Below, one piece after another: positions 6,568 to 15,978 of a DNA stretch of 45,777 nucleotides. Numbering within the stretch: position 1 is the first letter of the stretch; every line of letters starts with the position of its first letter. Source of the DNA: Planctomycetota bacterium. GTDB taxonomy: Bacteria; Planctomycetota; UBA1135; GCA-002686595. Location: positions 1 through 45,777 of the forward strand of contig VGYZ01000028.1 in assembly GCA_016872795.1 (NCBI GenBank), in the 5' to 3' direction. Below the pieces are notes generated by a model, which was not told where the DNA came from, searched no databases, and was given only the letters and a program-made list of their open reading frames with translations. Position numbers and translations under genes: made by a program.

Positions 6568-8637
6568 TCAGAGATAGCCGAGCTTGCGGAGCTGCTCGAC
6601 GACATCGTCGCGCAGCTCCGCGTCGCTTCCGGCGCTGCCGGTGCGCTCGCGCCATGTCGAGAGATCGCGCTGCAGCTCGTCGAAGGGCTGGAACGGGATC
6701 GCGCCGTTCGCGCGCAGGTCGGTGAGCTCGCCCGGGTCGGTGTCGAGCGTGTAGAACTCCTCGCGCTCGGGGATGCGCTCCGCATCGAGCCAGTGCGACG
6801 AGGTCCACACGAGCTTGCTGCGCGCGGTGCGCAGCGACTGGCGCTGGCCACGCAGCTGGAAGCCGGAGAGCGAGCCCGCGATGTCGGCGAGCGCGAACGA
6901 CGGGCGACGACGGTCGTCGGGCAGGCCCTGTGCCAGCGGCAGGAGGCTGGCCCCGGAGAGCGGCGTCGCGGGCTGCAAGCCGAGCACATCGAGCACCGTC
7001 GGCGCGACATCGAGCAGGCGCACCTGCTCCTTCACGCGCCGCCCGGCCTGCGCGGCCTTGGGCAGGCGCAGCACGAGCGGCACATGCAGCTCTTCGTCGA
7101 ACAGGAAGGTGCCGTGATCGAACCAATAGCCGTGTGAGCCCAAGCCTTCGCCGTGGTCGCTCGCGAGGATCACGAGCGTGCGCTCGAGGCGACCGGCGGC
7201 GCGCAGTCCTTCGAGCAGGCGCGCGAGTTGCGCGTCGGCGTAGCTGACTTCGCCCGCGTAGAGCGAGCGCATGCGCTCGACTTGCGCGGGATCCTGCACG
7301 AGGCGTTCGCGCGCGGCCGCGTCGAGCTCGTACCAGTTGTGCGGACCGCCGTAGCTCGGATCGTGCAGCCGCGCGAACTCGGGCGGCGGCGCGTAGGGCG
7401 CGTGCGGATCGTAGAGGTGCACGAATGTGAACAGCGGCTCGTCGCCGCGCGAGCCCAGCCACTCGAGCGCCGCGTCGACGGTCTCTTCCGCGGGTCGATC
7501 GGCGCGGCGAATGTCGAAGCCGCGGCGCTCGACGAAGCGGATCAACGCTCCGACGAGGTGCAGGCGCTCGACGCTGCGCGGCAGCCAGCGCCATGCGAGC
7601 AGCTGGTCGTCGTACCAGTCGAAGCGCGGCGCGAGGCCGCACGACTCGTCGACGAGCGTGAAGCCGGAGACGAACGCGCCCGTGTGGTGCGTGCGCGCGA
7701 GCAGGTCTCCGAGCGTTCGCGCGCGGGTGGAGATGCCGCGACCGTTCGACACGGCGCCGTGCTCGATGGGGTAGAGGCCCGAGAGCATCGTCACATGCGA
7801 GGGAACCGTGGTGTTGGCCTGCGCGGTGGCGTCTTCGAACAACACGCCTTCCGCGGCGAGCGCGTCGATGGTCGGCGTGCGCGCGCGAGCGTTGCCGTAG
7901 CAACCGAGGGCGTCGGCGCGCAGCGTGTCGATGCTCACGAGCAATACATCGGTCTGTCCGGCGCTCGAAACTTCGGGCACGCGACGCTCGGGTGCGGCGA
8001 ATGCGACGAGCGCGATCAGCGCCAGTCCGCCGAGCATGGCGGCGTGGGGCGCGCGGCGAGCGCGGAGGCTGCTCCAGCTCAGCACCAAGTTCCCAACGGC
8101 GAGCGCCCACGCGAGCCACTGCAGCGGACCTTGCGCGACGCGCAGGGCGACGAGAGCGATGCATGTGGACGACGCCACGCCGAGCAGCGCCCAGAGGTTC
8201 GAAGTGCGCGTGAGGAAGGGCCACCACGCGAGCAACTCCTTGAGCGAGAGCATCACGGCCGTGGCCGCGAGAGCGCAGGGCAGCGCGAGCTCGGCGGGGA
8301 TCCAGCCGGCGAGCGCGAACAACGCGATCGCGAGAGCTGCGCCCATGGCGGCGCAGGTCGAGGCGGGCGCGGCGCGGAACTGCGGACGACCGAACAGCGC
8401 GAGCGCGAAGAGGGCGCAGGGCAGCGCGAGCAGGGCGGCGGCGAGCGCGTAGCCGACGGCACCGACCGTCGCGAGGCGCGCCGCCCACTGGATGTAGCGC
8501 GCATCCGCGTTCGCGAGCACCTTGGCGCTCTCGAGCAGGCCGAGCGCGGCGCCACACAGCGCCGCCAGACCCACGGCGCGACCGAGGGCCGCGGCGACGG
8601 GCTCGCGCTGGGGCGGTGCGGCGTCCGTGGAGCTCAT
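6568..8637 (-). CDS. Membrane-anchored sulfatase-fold hydrolase/transferase lacking the formylglycine Cys/Ser
   Basis: 689 residues from ATG 8637 (MSSTDAAPP). Residues about 20-210 form several hydrophobic helices. From about 225 an alkaline-phosphatase/sulfatase domain begins with DVLLVSIDTLRADALGCYG and continues through SHVTMLSGLYP, LASDHGEGLGSHGYWFDHG and HVPLVLRLP. The Asp residues of the first motif and DHGEG are the usual metal ligands. In sulfatases the nucleophile sits in C/S-x-P-x-R; here the site reads T277-V-P-S-H281. A formylglycine cannot form, and the enzyme may use Thr like phosphoethanolamine or phosphoglycerol transferases. The TM-plus-periplasmic-domain layout also fits such transferases. 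The true substrate is unknown. It is divergent from the gene at 8824. Confidence 0.88.
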   Translation of the reverse strand: MSSTDAAPPQREPVAAALGRAVGLAALCGAALGLLESAKVLANADARYIQWAARLATVGAVGYALAAALLALPCALFALALFGRPQFRAAPASTCAAMGAALAIALFALAGWIPAELALPCALAATAVMLSLKELLAWWPFLTRTSNLWALLGVASSTCIALVALRVAQGPLQWLAWALAVGNLVLSWSSLRARRAPHAAMLGGLALIALVAFAAPERRVPEVSSAGQTDVLLVSIDTLRADALGCYGNARARTPTIDALAAEGVLFEDATAQANTTVPSHVTMLSGLYPIEHGAVSNGRGISTRARTLGDLLARTHHTGAFVSGFTLVDESCGLAPRFDWYDDQLLAWRWLPRSVERLHLVGALIRFVERRGFDIRRADRPAEETVDAALEWLGSRGDEPLFTFVHLYDPHAPYAPPPEFARLHDPSYGGPHNWYELDAAARERLVQDPAQVERMRSLYAGEVSYADAQLARLLEGLRAAGRLERTLVILASDHGEGLGSHGYWFDHGTFLFDEELHVPLVLRLPKAAQAGRRVKEQVRLLDVAPTVLDVLGLQPATPLSGASLLPLAQGLPDDRRRPSFALADIAGSLSGFQLRGQRQSLRTARSKLVWTSSHWLDAERIPEREEFYTLDTDPGELTDLRANGAIPFQPFDELQRDLSTWRERTGSAGSDAELRDDVVEQLRKLGYL

Positions 8638-8823
8638 GGGGGCCGTGGCCGGGACGATAGACCTTATCGACGGCGCTCCCAAGCTCCCGTGGCGCGGCGG
8701 CGTCCGGCTCGGCGCCGTCCCGGGCTCGGGAGCGGCCGGGGTCCGCGAGCGCTCCTGCGCACTTCCGGCGGGCCCCCCGACCCGACATGATGGGCGCCGC
8801 GGGCTGTGCTTCCCGCGCCCACG

Positions 8824-10641
8824 ATGCACGAGACGAGCTCGCGTTCGACCCTGCTCGAGAAGGCGCTCCTCGTCGTCGGGGCCGCGTTCGTGGCGTGGCT
8901 GCTCGCGTGCATCGTCGCCGAGCACAGGGACGAGCCGGCGGACGACGCGTACATCACCTACGTGTACGCGCGCAACGTCGCCGAAGGTCACGGGCTGCGC
9001 TACAACGCCAGCGACGCGGAGCCGACGAGCGGTGCGTCGAGCCTGCTGCATGTCGCAGTATGCGCAGCGGCCATCGACCTTGGACTCGACCCGCTCGCGT
9101 TCACACGCGCGCTGGGCATCGCGCTGGTGCTCTCGATCGGACTCGCCTTCGGGCTCGTCGGTGCTTCGATCGCGCGGGCACCGCCGCTTTCCGGGTGCCT
9201 CGCGGGGCTTGCGGTTGCTCTGCTTCTAGGACTCTTGTCCGAGACCGCGACGCACCTCGCCTCGGGCATGGACACGCTGCTCTTCACGGCGACGCACGCG
9301 TGGGTCGCGGCGTGGGCCGCGCTTGCGGTGGCGAGTGATGCGCGCAAATTGACGGTGGGGCACACCCTGGCGGGGCTCGGTGCGCTGGCACTGCTCGCGC
9401 TCGCGCGCCCCGAGGGTGGACTGCTCGGACTTTTGTATCTCGGAGCACTCGCGCTCGTCGGGAAGGAGAGCTTCGGGGCCGCAGCGAGCCTGCGGCGCGT
9501 GGCGCCGCTCGGGATCGCGCTCCTCGCACTGCTCGCGGCGCTCGCGCTCTGGCGCTGGAGCTACTTCGGACACGTGCTCTCGAACCCGTACTATGTGAAG
9601 GTCTCGAACGCGATCTTCGGATCGGATGGCGAGCTCCTGCCCGGCGCGGAAGCGACCGCGCGCTTCGCGCTGCAGCGCCTCGTGCCGCTCGGGCTCGTGG
9701 TCCTGGCGCTCGCGGCCGCGGTGCGCGCACCGACCGAGGCCGTGCGCCGCGGCTTCTGGCTGCTCGTTCCCGCCACGCTGATCGCATTCGCCTACGCGCG
9801 CGCGATCCACGAAATGGCGGCCGGATTCCGCTACGAATACCCGCTGATCGCGCCGTTCGCGGGGGCTGTCGTCGTGGCGCTGTGCTGGCTGCGCTCGCGC
9901 TCCGCCGCGAGCTTCGCCACGGTGTTCGCCTGCGGCGCAGTGGCGCTGCCGTTGCTCGCGAGCTCGGCCGGTACTCCGCTGGTGCGCTGGCTATCGCATC
10001 CGCGCAGCAGCGCGACTTCGTGGTGGCCCGAGCATCGCCCGAACAATGCGCTCGCGCGACTCGGCCTCGATCTGGGCGAGACTGCGCTCGGACAGGACGC
10101 GACGATCCTGCTCTCCGGTGCCGGACAGGTGCCGTGGTTCTCGCGTCTGCGCGCGATCGACTGGATCGGACTGAACTACGAACGCGCCAGCGGGCGCGAG
10201 GCGCTGAGCGTCGCGCAGCTGTGGGAGCATCTCGATTCGCTGCAGCCGGATCTCGCGTTCTCGATCCTCCCGCCGGCTGCTCCGGGGAGCACGAGCGCCG
10301 CCGAAGATCCGAACTTCAACTGCGAGCATGTACGACGCACGCGCGGCGGCCGCGGCAGCGCGCTGTTCGAGTACTGGGATCCCGCGCGCGTCGATGAGTC
10401 GTTTTGGCGCGAGATGTTGTGGCTGCGCGAGCGCTGTGAGTTCGTCGCGAGCTATCGGCTCGGCGACGCGTGGGGCGAGCCGTGGTGGGTGCTCGTGTTC
10501 GTGTACACGGACTCTCCGCACCGCGCGCTTCTCAAGGAGTGCTTCGCGCGCTCGCAGAGGGCTGATGGACCGGGCGAGAACCTGTCCGCGGCCTTTCCCG
10601 TACCCCCGCAGCCAAAAGAGGTTCCCGTTCAGGGGGGCTGA
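8824..10641 (+). CDS. Polytopic membrane protein, GT-C-like glycosyltransferase candidate
   Basis: 605 residues from ATG 8824; an in-frame GTG at 8806 is an alternative. After one N-terminal helix comes DDAYITYVYARNVAEGHGL and PTSGASSLLH. This resembles the DDAYI-x-RYA...GxG motif of polyprenyl-phosphate-sugar dependent GT-C enzymes such as mycobacterial arabinosyltransferases, where the Asp pair is catalytic. About ten hydrophobic segments follow up to about residue 400, with LARPEGGLLGLLYLG typical of such proteins. The C-terminal 200 residues are soluble, probably extracytoplasmic. The role is inferred as adding a sugar to a surface polymer. Val after Tyr, Asn and His here retains ACGT (8960, 8974, 9571), unlike most genes in the window. 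Confidence 0.75.
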   Translation: MHETSSRSTLLEKALLVVGAAFVAWLLACIVAEHRDEPADDAYITYVYARNVAEGHGLRYNASDAEPTSGASSLLHVAVCAAAIDLGLDPLAFTRALGIALVLSIGLAFGLVGASIARAPPLSGCLAGLAVALLLGLLSETATHLASGMDTLLFTATHAWVAAWAALAVASDARKLTVGHTLAGLGALALLALARPEGGLLGLLYLGALALVGKESFGAAASLRRVAPLGIALLALLAALALWRWSYFGHVLSNPYYVKVSNAIFGSDGELLPGAEATARFALQRLVPLGLVVLALAAAVRAPTEAVRRGFWLLVPATLIAFAYARAIHEMAAGFRYEYPLIAPFAGAVVVALCWLRSRSAASFATVFACGAVALPLLASSAGTPLVRWLSHPRSSATSWWPEHRPNNALARLGLDLGETALGQDATILLSGAGQVPWFSRLRAIDWIGLNYERASGREALSVAQLWEHLDSLQPDLAFSILPPAAPGSTSAAEDPNFNCEHVRRTRGGRGSALFEYWDPARVDESFWREMLWLRERCEFVASYRLGDAWGEPWWVLVFVYTDSPHRALLKECFARSQRADGPGENLSAAFPVPPQPKEVPVQGG

Positions 10642-10701
10642 AGTCCATCTGGGCCACGCTACCTTGCGGAGCCGAAGGGGGCTTGGGGGCGCAGGGACGG
10701 A

Positions 10702-11205
10702 GTGGTTGGACGGCTTGGATCATCCTCGCGAGAGGCCTTGCCACGAGAGGGATTGGATCCAGAGCGTTTCATCGCTCGCAAGGTCAACTTGCTGACCGCC
10801 CATGCGATCTTCGGCATCGTCGCCACGCAGTCGACCGCAACTCGCAGCGTGAAGCAGCGCGACACGCTGCACGACGGCCTACTGACGCGCGCGTAGCTGG
10901 TGCTGCGGATCACCGAGGACATCGACAAGGCGGCGGTCGCGGCCTTCGTTCAGGAGGCCACGAAACGCTCAGGCACTTTCCGCAGCTGACTCGGCACGCT
11001 CGACGAGTTCGAGGCCGTTCCGCAGACGCGCGATGTGACGATCGAAGCGGAGCGCGTCGGCGAAGCGGACTGCGTCTGGACAGTCGTCGCCGACCAGATC
11101 GCGCCTATGGCCAACGATCTGCTCGAGAGCGCGCGCCACTTCCAAATGTGTACCTCGAGGGCGCGTGGCCGGATCGGGGAACTTGGGTCTCCGACCTGAC
11201 CGCGA
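10702..11205 (+). pseudogene. Decayed gene of unknown family (two in-frame stops and a frameshift)
   Basis: Between the GT-C-like gene and the stop of the 1227-residue gene lie 567 bases without an intact gene. One plus frame reads protein-like from about 10702: GLDPERFIARKVNLLTAHAI, then TAG at 10894-10896, LVLRITEDIDKAAVAAFVQE, then TGA at 10987-10989, LGTLDEFEAVPQTRDVTIEA and ADQIAPMANDLLESARHF. Near 11138 a +1 shift gives PNVYLEGAWPDRGTWVSDL. The composition is that of a soluble globular protein. I do not recognise the family. It could be a chromosomal gene broken by decay or part of a mobile element. It could also be non-coding, since the evidence is only the appearance of the reading frame. 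Confidence 0.4.
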
Positions 11206-11208
11206 CGG

Positions 11209-14200
11209 TCACCAGCCGAAGCGCTCGCGCGCGAGCCAGCGCGCGGGCGCACGGCTGGCCCCGGCGAGCACGGAGGCGAGTCGATCCGGCTTGCCCACCG
11301 CGGCACGGACATCCGTCGAGAGCTCCTTCGCAAACTCGCTCTTGATCGCGGCGAGCTTGTCTGCGAGCTCGGTGGCGAGGCTGGGGTCCTTCGCGAGTCG
11401 CGGTGCGTAGGTCTCGAGCGTCTTGGCGACGCGATCCCACTGCGCCGTCTGCGAGCCCTCCACATACGGCTTGAGTTTCGCTGCGAGCGTCTTGTCGGGC
11501 TCGATCCCGCCGAGCTTCGCCCACGCGACGAGCTGACGCAGCGCGGCCGCGCGCCCCTCCTTCTCGAGGCGCGCTCCTTCCCTCGGCAGGTCTGCGAACA
11601 CGGCTTCGAGCGCCGCGAGCTTGCGCTGTACATCGACTGCGGCAGGAACGAGCTGGCCGTCGAGCTCCTTGGCGGCCTGCATGCGCGGCCAAGCCTTCTC
11701 GAGCTCCCCGGCCGCCAGCTCCGCCGCACCGGCCGAAGTCCAGCCATCGAGCCACTCGCGCAGAATGTCGAGCTTGCGTGTCTTGACGAGCTCGGCGAGG
11801 GGAGCGTCGAGGTAGCTCTCCACGCCGGCGGCCCAGCGGTCGCCGATCTTGAAGCCCGGATCGCCTTCCCAGACGACCTTGCCGTCGATGTCCAAGAGGA
11901 GCAAGCGCGGCAGGTTGAAGCGCTCGATGAAGAAACGCTTCTGCGTGAGGCCGAGGCCCGTGCCTTCGCGCCGATCCACCCCGACGGAGCCGGGGAACGG
12001 ATGCTCGCGCAGGTACGACTCCAACTTGCCGTCGTCGTTGGGGGACGAGATCGAGACGATGCGTAGACCGACCTTGCCGTAGCGCGCGTCGAGATCGCGC
12101 AGCCACTCGTGCAGCGGGATGAGCTCGTTCTGCTCGATCGACCACAGGACGAGGAGTTGCGGGACCAACCCGGCCTCAGACCAATTCGAGCGCGGTTCGC
12201 GAGCCCAGCGCGCGACCTCCGGGAAGGGCGGCACGAGGCCTGAGTAGCTCCCTGCCACGGCCTCGTCGCCCGATGCGCGCAGCTTCTCCATGCGGAGCTC
12301 GCGCTCGAGCCGACCCGCGGGATCGCGCGGATCGCGCGCGAGGAAGCGCACATCCTTGAAGCGCGCGCGCCCGCGTCCCTGCAGCAGGCCCATCTCGCCG
12401 GCGAGCACCTCGCGCGACGCGAACTCGTGCGTCGCCACCAGCTGCCCGTCGACCCAGCAGTCGATGCGGGAGCCGGCGACATCGATGCGCAGCTTGCGCC
12501 AGCGCGCCGTCGCGCTCTGTCCGTCCGCCGCCGTGTCCGCGGCCACGGGCACGTGGCGCCAAGTCTTCGTCGTGCCGCCGCCATAGAACGAAGCGAGGTC
12601 GATCCACGCGCTGTCAGCCGCCCTGCTGTCCGTCTGACGCGGCACCCCAGGAAAGAGCACCAAAGCGTGGAAGTTGCTCGCGTCCTTGCGACCGAAGACG
12701 AGGCCCGTGAAGTTGCAGTCGCCGCGCTGCGCAAGCACATCCGCTTCGAGCGAGTAGTCTCCGGATGTCACACGCTGCAGCGCGAGCATCTGGTAGTCGA
12801 ACTCGGCGGGCGCATAGTCTCGGAACGCTGCGTCGAGAAACGAGCCAGCGGCCTTGAACGATGTGTTTCCACCGCTGTCCCAGCCCCCGAGATCGCTCTC
12901 GTTGTAGGCGAGCTCCCAGAGCGCGAGCGAGCGACCGCTGGCGCGCAGTGCGCGCTCGTACGACTCGAACAGCGCAGGTTGCTCCAGATCGCGCCCGAGC
13001 CGCCACGCCAGATCCATCACCATCATCGGCCGGCTGGCCTGTTCGTAGCGCCCGATCACGGCCTGCGCGGCAGCGAGGAGGTCGCGTTGCGCGCGCTCGA
13101 CGCTGGCCCGCTTGGGATCGAGCTTGCCGAGCAGGCGATCGACGCGCTCGATGGCCTTCTCGTCGACGGGCTTGCGCGACTCGAGCTCGCGCAGGGCGCC
13201 GAGCGCCAGTCGCGCGGCGCGGTCGGTGTTCTTGCGATCAGCGAGGAAATCCGCGAATTCCAGCGCCAGCTCGATGTCCTGCGGACTGGCGACGAGGCCC
13301 TTCTCGAAGTGCTCCGCGGCGGCGATGTCATCCTTCGCAAGCAGCGCCGCGCGAGCCCAACGCAGGTAGGGTCGCACGCGCTCGATGCGTCCGATCTGCT
13401 CGTCGCGCAGCTCGAGCGTCCACGCTTTCCACAGCGGATCGAGCTCGTCGATGGTCTTCGGCAGCGCAATGTCGGGCGCGCCCTCGCGATCGAAGCCCTT
13501 GATCGGGGGCAGCGGCTGGCCGAGCACGACTTCCTCGAACTTCGCGACTGCGGTCGTTCCGTCGAGGCCACCCGAGGCATCCACATACTCCCGAAACGCG
13601 CGGCGATACACGAAGCGACCGTCGAGCGGATCCTGGAAGTTGTAGAGGAAGAACACGACGCCCCAAGTGGGCGCGTACCACGGCGGCCCCCACGCGTACT
13701 GGTTCTCGACGACGATGCGGAATGTCGGCGCCTTCTCGGGCGCGCTCTTCGAGGGATTCGCGGGATCGATGCCGTCGTTCGGTCCGCTCATCCAGCCGCG
13801 CTCCATGTTCTCCGCGAGCGGGAACAGTCGATGCGTGGCCGGCATGTTCATCAGCACCGTGCCGTTCGGCAGGATGCGACAGCCCTCGAAGAAGCTCGCG
13901 AGCCCCTCGTTCAGCCAGCCGGCCGCGCGCGTCGCGAGCGAGACGAACTGGTGCGCGGCTTCGTGAAACAGCGTGCCGGTCATGCCGTCGAAGCCTTGTC
14001 CCTCGACATAGGTTTCGACCGCGCCGCCGGTGAAGTGACCGCCCGACCATTCGACCGGAGGCCCGAGTCCGAGCTTCAGGTACTCGTCGCGCAGCTTGAA
14101 GATGTTGAGATCGATGCGCGGGACGGACTTTCCATCCTCTTCCGTGCCGTATTGGAAGAACACGCGATAGAAGCGGTTCATCTGCTCCATCGCCTCGGCG

Positions 14201-14892
14201 GAGCGCACGAGCACTTCGTAGCCGGCGTTCGTGTAGGTCGTGTAGTTCTCGCGCTCGAGGCTGGCGCGTGTTTCCCAGCTCGAGTGCTCGCTGTCGAACT
14301 TCGCGATCCATTCGGCGCTCACATCAGCGAGCAGATCCTTGGGCTTCGCGTCGCCAGCCAGGCTCGGATCGGGCAGCGAAGCGATGCGCTCGATCGCCTG
14401 CTGCGACGGCGCGTACTCCGGGTCGATCGCGAGGATCAGCTTGTGGACCCGAATGGCGGAGTGCGGGCGCAGGTCCTTTTCGTAGGCCGCTGCGAGCGGT
14501 TCGAGCGTGCCGATGAAGCGCGCGTTCATGCCGAACAGATCTGCGGCCACCGGATCTAGAGCCACGATGCGCGCTCGCAGCGGCTCGAGCGCCGCCTTGG
14601 GGAGCTTCTGGGCGATCGAGAGCCGCAGCTGTGTGTGGAGTGAGTAGAGCTCCTCGTCGCGGTCGCCCGCGGCCGCGGCGAGCTCGGCGCGCACGGCCCA
14701 CGCCGCCGTTGAGCGCGAGTCGCGCTCGAGTGCGCGCAGAAGCTGCGCTCGCGCGCGCTCGAAGTCCTTGGCGGCCAGCGCGGAGCGGGCTCCCTCGAGC
14801 GCGACCGTGAACGGGGTCACCTGCGCGGTCTTGGGGGCCGGAGTGGGGGCCTGCGCGAGCAGGGACGACACGAGGAGCAGTGGTAGGAGCAT
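11209..14892 (-). CDS. Large secreted multidomain protein: TPR, gluzincin-type metalloprotease motif, DUF1080/LamG-like domain, thioredoxin-like domain
   Basis: 1227 residues from ATG 14892. A signal peptide (MLLPLLLVSSLLAQA) is followed by TPR-like helices (about 30-190). A zinc-peptidase motif HEAAH sits at 310-314, with GWLNEGLASFFEG about 12 residues later; this is the HExxH plus downstream Glu arrangement of DUF1570-type peptidases. A helical, TPR-like stretch covers about 470-690. A beta-rich DUF1080/LamG-like domain covers about 700-880 (SLEADVLAQRGDCNFTGLVF, IDCWVDGQLVATHEF, RARFKDVRFLARDP). A thioredoxin-like domain covers about 930-1050 (LLVLWSIEQNELIPLHEWL, LPRLLLLDIDGKVVWEGDPG); its CxxC position reads SIEQ, so it lacks redox cysteines. 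The C-terminus is helical. The product is probably periplasmic or extracellular. The physiological role is unknown and the combination is unusual. Confidence 0.85.
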   Translation of the reverse strand: MLLPLLLVSSLLAQAPTPAPKTAQVTPFTVALEGARSALAAKDFERARAQLLRALERDSRSTAAWAVRAELAAAAGDRDEELYSLHTQLRLSIAQKLPKAALEPLRARIVALDPVAADLFGMNARFIGTLEPLAAAYEKDLRPHSAIRVHKLILAIDPEYAPSQQAIERIASLPDPSLAGDAKPKDLLADVSAEWIAKFDSEHSSWETRASLERENYTTYTNAGYEVLVRSAEAMEQMNRFYRVFFQYGTEEDGKSVPRIDLNIFKLRDEYLKLGLGPPVEWSGGHFTGGAVETYVEGQGFDGMTGTLFHEAAHQFVSLATRAAGWLNEGLASFFEGCRILPNGTVLMNMPATHRLFPLAENMERGWMSGPNDGIDPANPSKSAPEKAPTFRIVVENQYAWGPPWYAPTWGVVFFLYNFQDPLDGRFVYRRAFREYVDASGGLDGTTAVAKFEEVVLGQPLPPIKGFDREGAPDIALPKTIDELDPLWKAWTLELRDEQIGRIERVRPYLRWARAALLAKDDIAAAEHFEKGLVASPQDIELALEFADFLADRKNTDRAARLALGALRELESRKPVDEKAIERVDRLLGKLDPKRASVERAQRDLLAAAQAVIGRYEQASRPMMVMDLAWRLGRDLEQPALFESYERALRASGRSLALWELAYNESDLGGWDSGGNTSFKAAGSFLDAAFRDYAPAEFDYQMLALQRVTSGDYSLEADVLAQRGDCNFTGLVFGRKDASNFHALVLFPGVPRQTDSRAADSAWIDLASFYGGGTTKTWRHVPVAADTAADGQSATARWRKLRIDVAGSRIDCWVDGQLVATHEFASREVLAGEMGLLQGRGRARFKDVRFLARDPRDPAGRLERELRMEKLRASGDEAVAGSYSGLVPPFPEVARWAREPRSNWSEAGLVPQLLVLWSIEQNELIPLHEWLRDLDARYGKVGLRIVSISSPNDDGKLESYLREHPFPGSVGVDRREGTGLGLTQKRFFIERFNLPRLLLLDIDGKVVWEGDPGFKIGDRWAAGVESYLDAPLAELVKTRKLDILREWLDGWTSAGAAELAAGELEKAWPRMQAAKELDGQLVPAAVDVQRKLAALEAVFADLPREGARLEKEGRAAALRQLVAWAKLGGIEPDKTLAAKLKPYVEGSQTAQWDRVAKTLETYAPRLAKDPSLATELADKLAAIKSEFAKELSTDVRAAVGKPDRLASVLAGASRAPARWLARERFGW

Positions 14893-15054
14893 CGCGGGCG
14901 ATTAGAGGGGCACAGATGCTAGTCGCAGGCGGCTTTGCGGGCCACCGGGGCGCGCGAGAGAGAGTGGAACCGAGCGGCGCGCTCGGGGTGACGGCGCAGT
15001 TGGCTCCGCGCGGCTCGAACCCGCCGCGCGGTTCGCCTATCCTCGGGCGCAGCC

Positions 15055-15978
15055 ATGGGCGAGGCGCGCAAGATCTTCATGACGGGAGCGACGGGCATCG
15101 TCGGACGCGCCCTGCTGCAGCGTCTCGCCGGCGACAAGCGCTCGGCGGGCCGCAATATGCCCGCGGTGACCGTACTCTCGCGCAGCGTGAGCGCGTTTCC
15201 CGAGTCCGCCATCCGCGCCGTGCACGGCCGGATCGCCGAGCCCGAAGCGTGGCTGCCGGAGCTCGAGGGCTGCACGGAGTTCGTGCACATGGCGGCGCTC
15301 ACCGGCAAGGCGCGCGCGCGCGACTTCGAGCGCGTGAATGTGGAAGGCACACGCAGCGTGCTCGAGGCCTGCAAGCGCGTTGGAGTGCGACGCTTCCTGT
15401 TCGTGTCGAGCATCGCCGCGAACTATCCCGAGCACGACGCGTATCCCTACGGGCGCTCGAAGCTCGAGGCCGAGGCGCTCGTGCGCGCGAGCGGGCTCGA
15501 GTGGGCCATCGTGCGGCCGACGATCGTGATGAGCCGTCGCGCGAAGGTCTGGCACTCCCTCGAGAGCCTCGCGTCGCTGCCCTTGGTTCCGCTGTTCGGT
15601 GGGGGCGGCGCGCGCATCCAGCCGATCCACGCGGACGACCTCGCGCTCGGGCTCGAGGCGTGGCTTCAGGATCCGACGCTCGATCGCGGCGAGTACGACC
15701 TCGGTGGCCCCGAGGTGCTCACATTCCGCGAGTTTCTCGGGCGCATTCAGCGTCGCAAGCGCGGCAGCGCGCGTTTCCTACCGCTGCCGGGCAAGGGCGC
15801 GATCGCGATACTCGAGCGCGTGGAGAAAGTGGCGCTGCCGTTGCTGCCCATGAGCGCCGGTCAGCTGTACTCCTTCGTGTACGACAGCACCGCGGGACCG
15901 AACGCGCTCCAAGAGCGTTTCGCGAGCTCGATGCGCAATGTCGACGCGATCCTCGACGATCTGCTGAAGTATGGCTGA
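15055..15978 (+). CDS. NAD(P)-dependent epimerase/dehydratase-like SDR
   Basis: 307 residues from ATG 15055. The N-terminal Rossmann motif is FMTGATGIVGRALLQRL, the family's GxTGxxG. The active-site motif is YPYGRSK (YxxxK), preceded by FLFVSSIAANYPEH. IVRPTIVM and IQPIHADDLALGL are typical of extended or atypical SDRs. The enzyme acts in the cytoplasm on a nucleotide sugar, a steroid-like substrate or a related alcohol; the substrate is not evident. It is the first gene of a three-gene operon: its TGA overlaps the ATG of the next gene by eight bases. A GMC-type flavoprotein is third, so a two-step oxidation/reduction pathway is a reasonable inference. It is divergent from the 1227-residue gene, with a 162-bp intergenic region that must hold both promoters. 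Confidence 0.88.
   Translation: MGEARKIFMTGATGIVGRALLQRLAGDKRSAGRNMPAVTVLSRSVSAFPESAIRAVHGRIAEPEAWLPELEGCTEFVHMAALTGKARARDFERVNVEGTRSVLEACKRVGVRRFLFVSSIAANYPEHDAYPYGRSKLEAEALVRASGLEWAIVRPTIVMSRRAKVWHSLESLASLPLVPLFGGGGARIQPIHADDLALGLEAWLQDPTLDRGEYDLGGPEVLTFREFLGRIQRRKRGSARFLPLPGKGAIAILERVEKVALPLLPMSAGQLYSFVYDSTAGPNALQERFASSMRNVDAILDDLLKYG

Noticed and set aside
10987..10989. TGA in the 10702-11205 frame as a second selenocysteine codon
   Set aside because: A TAG and a frameshift are in the same frame, no UxxC or comparable motif is formed, and the family is unknown.
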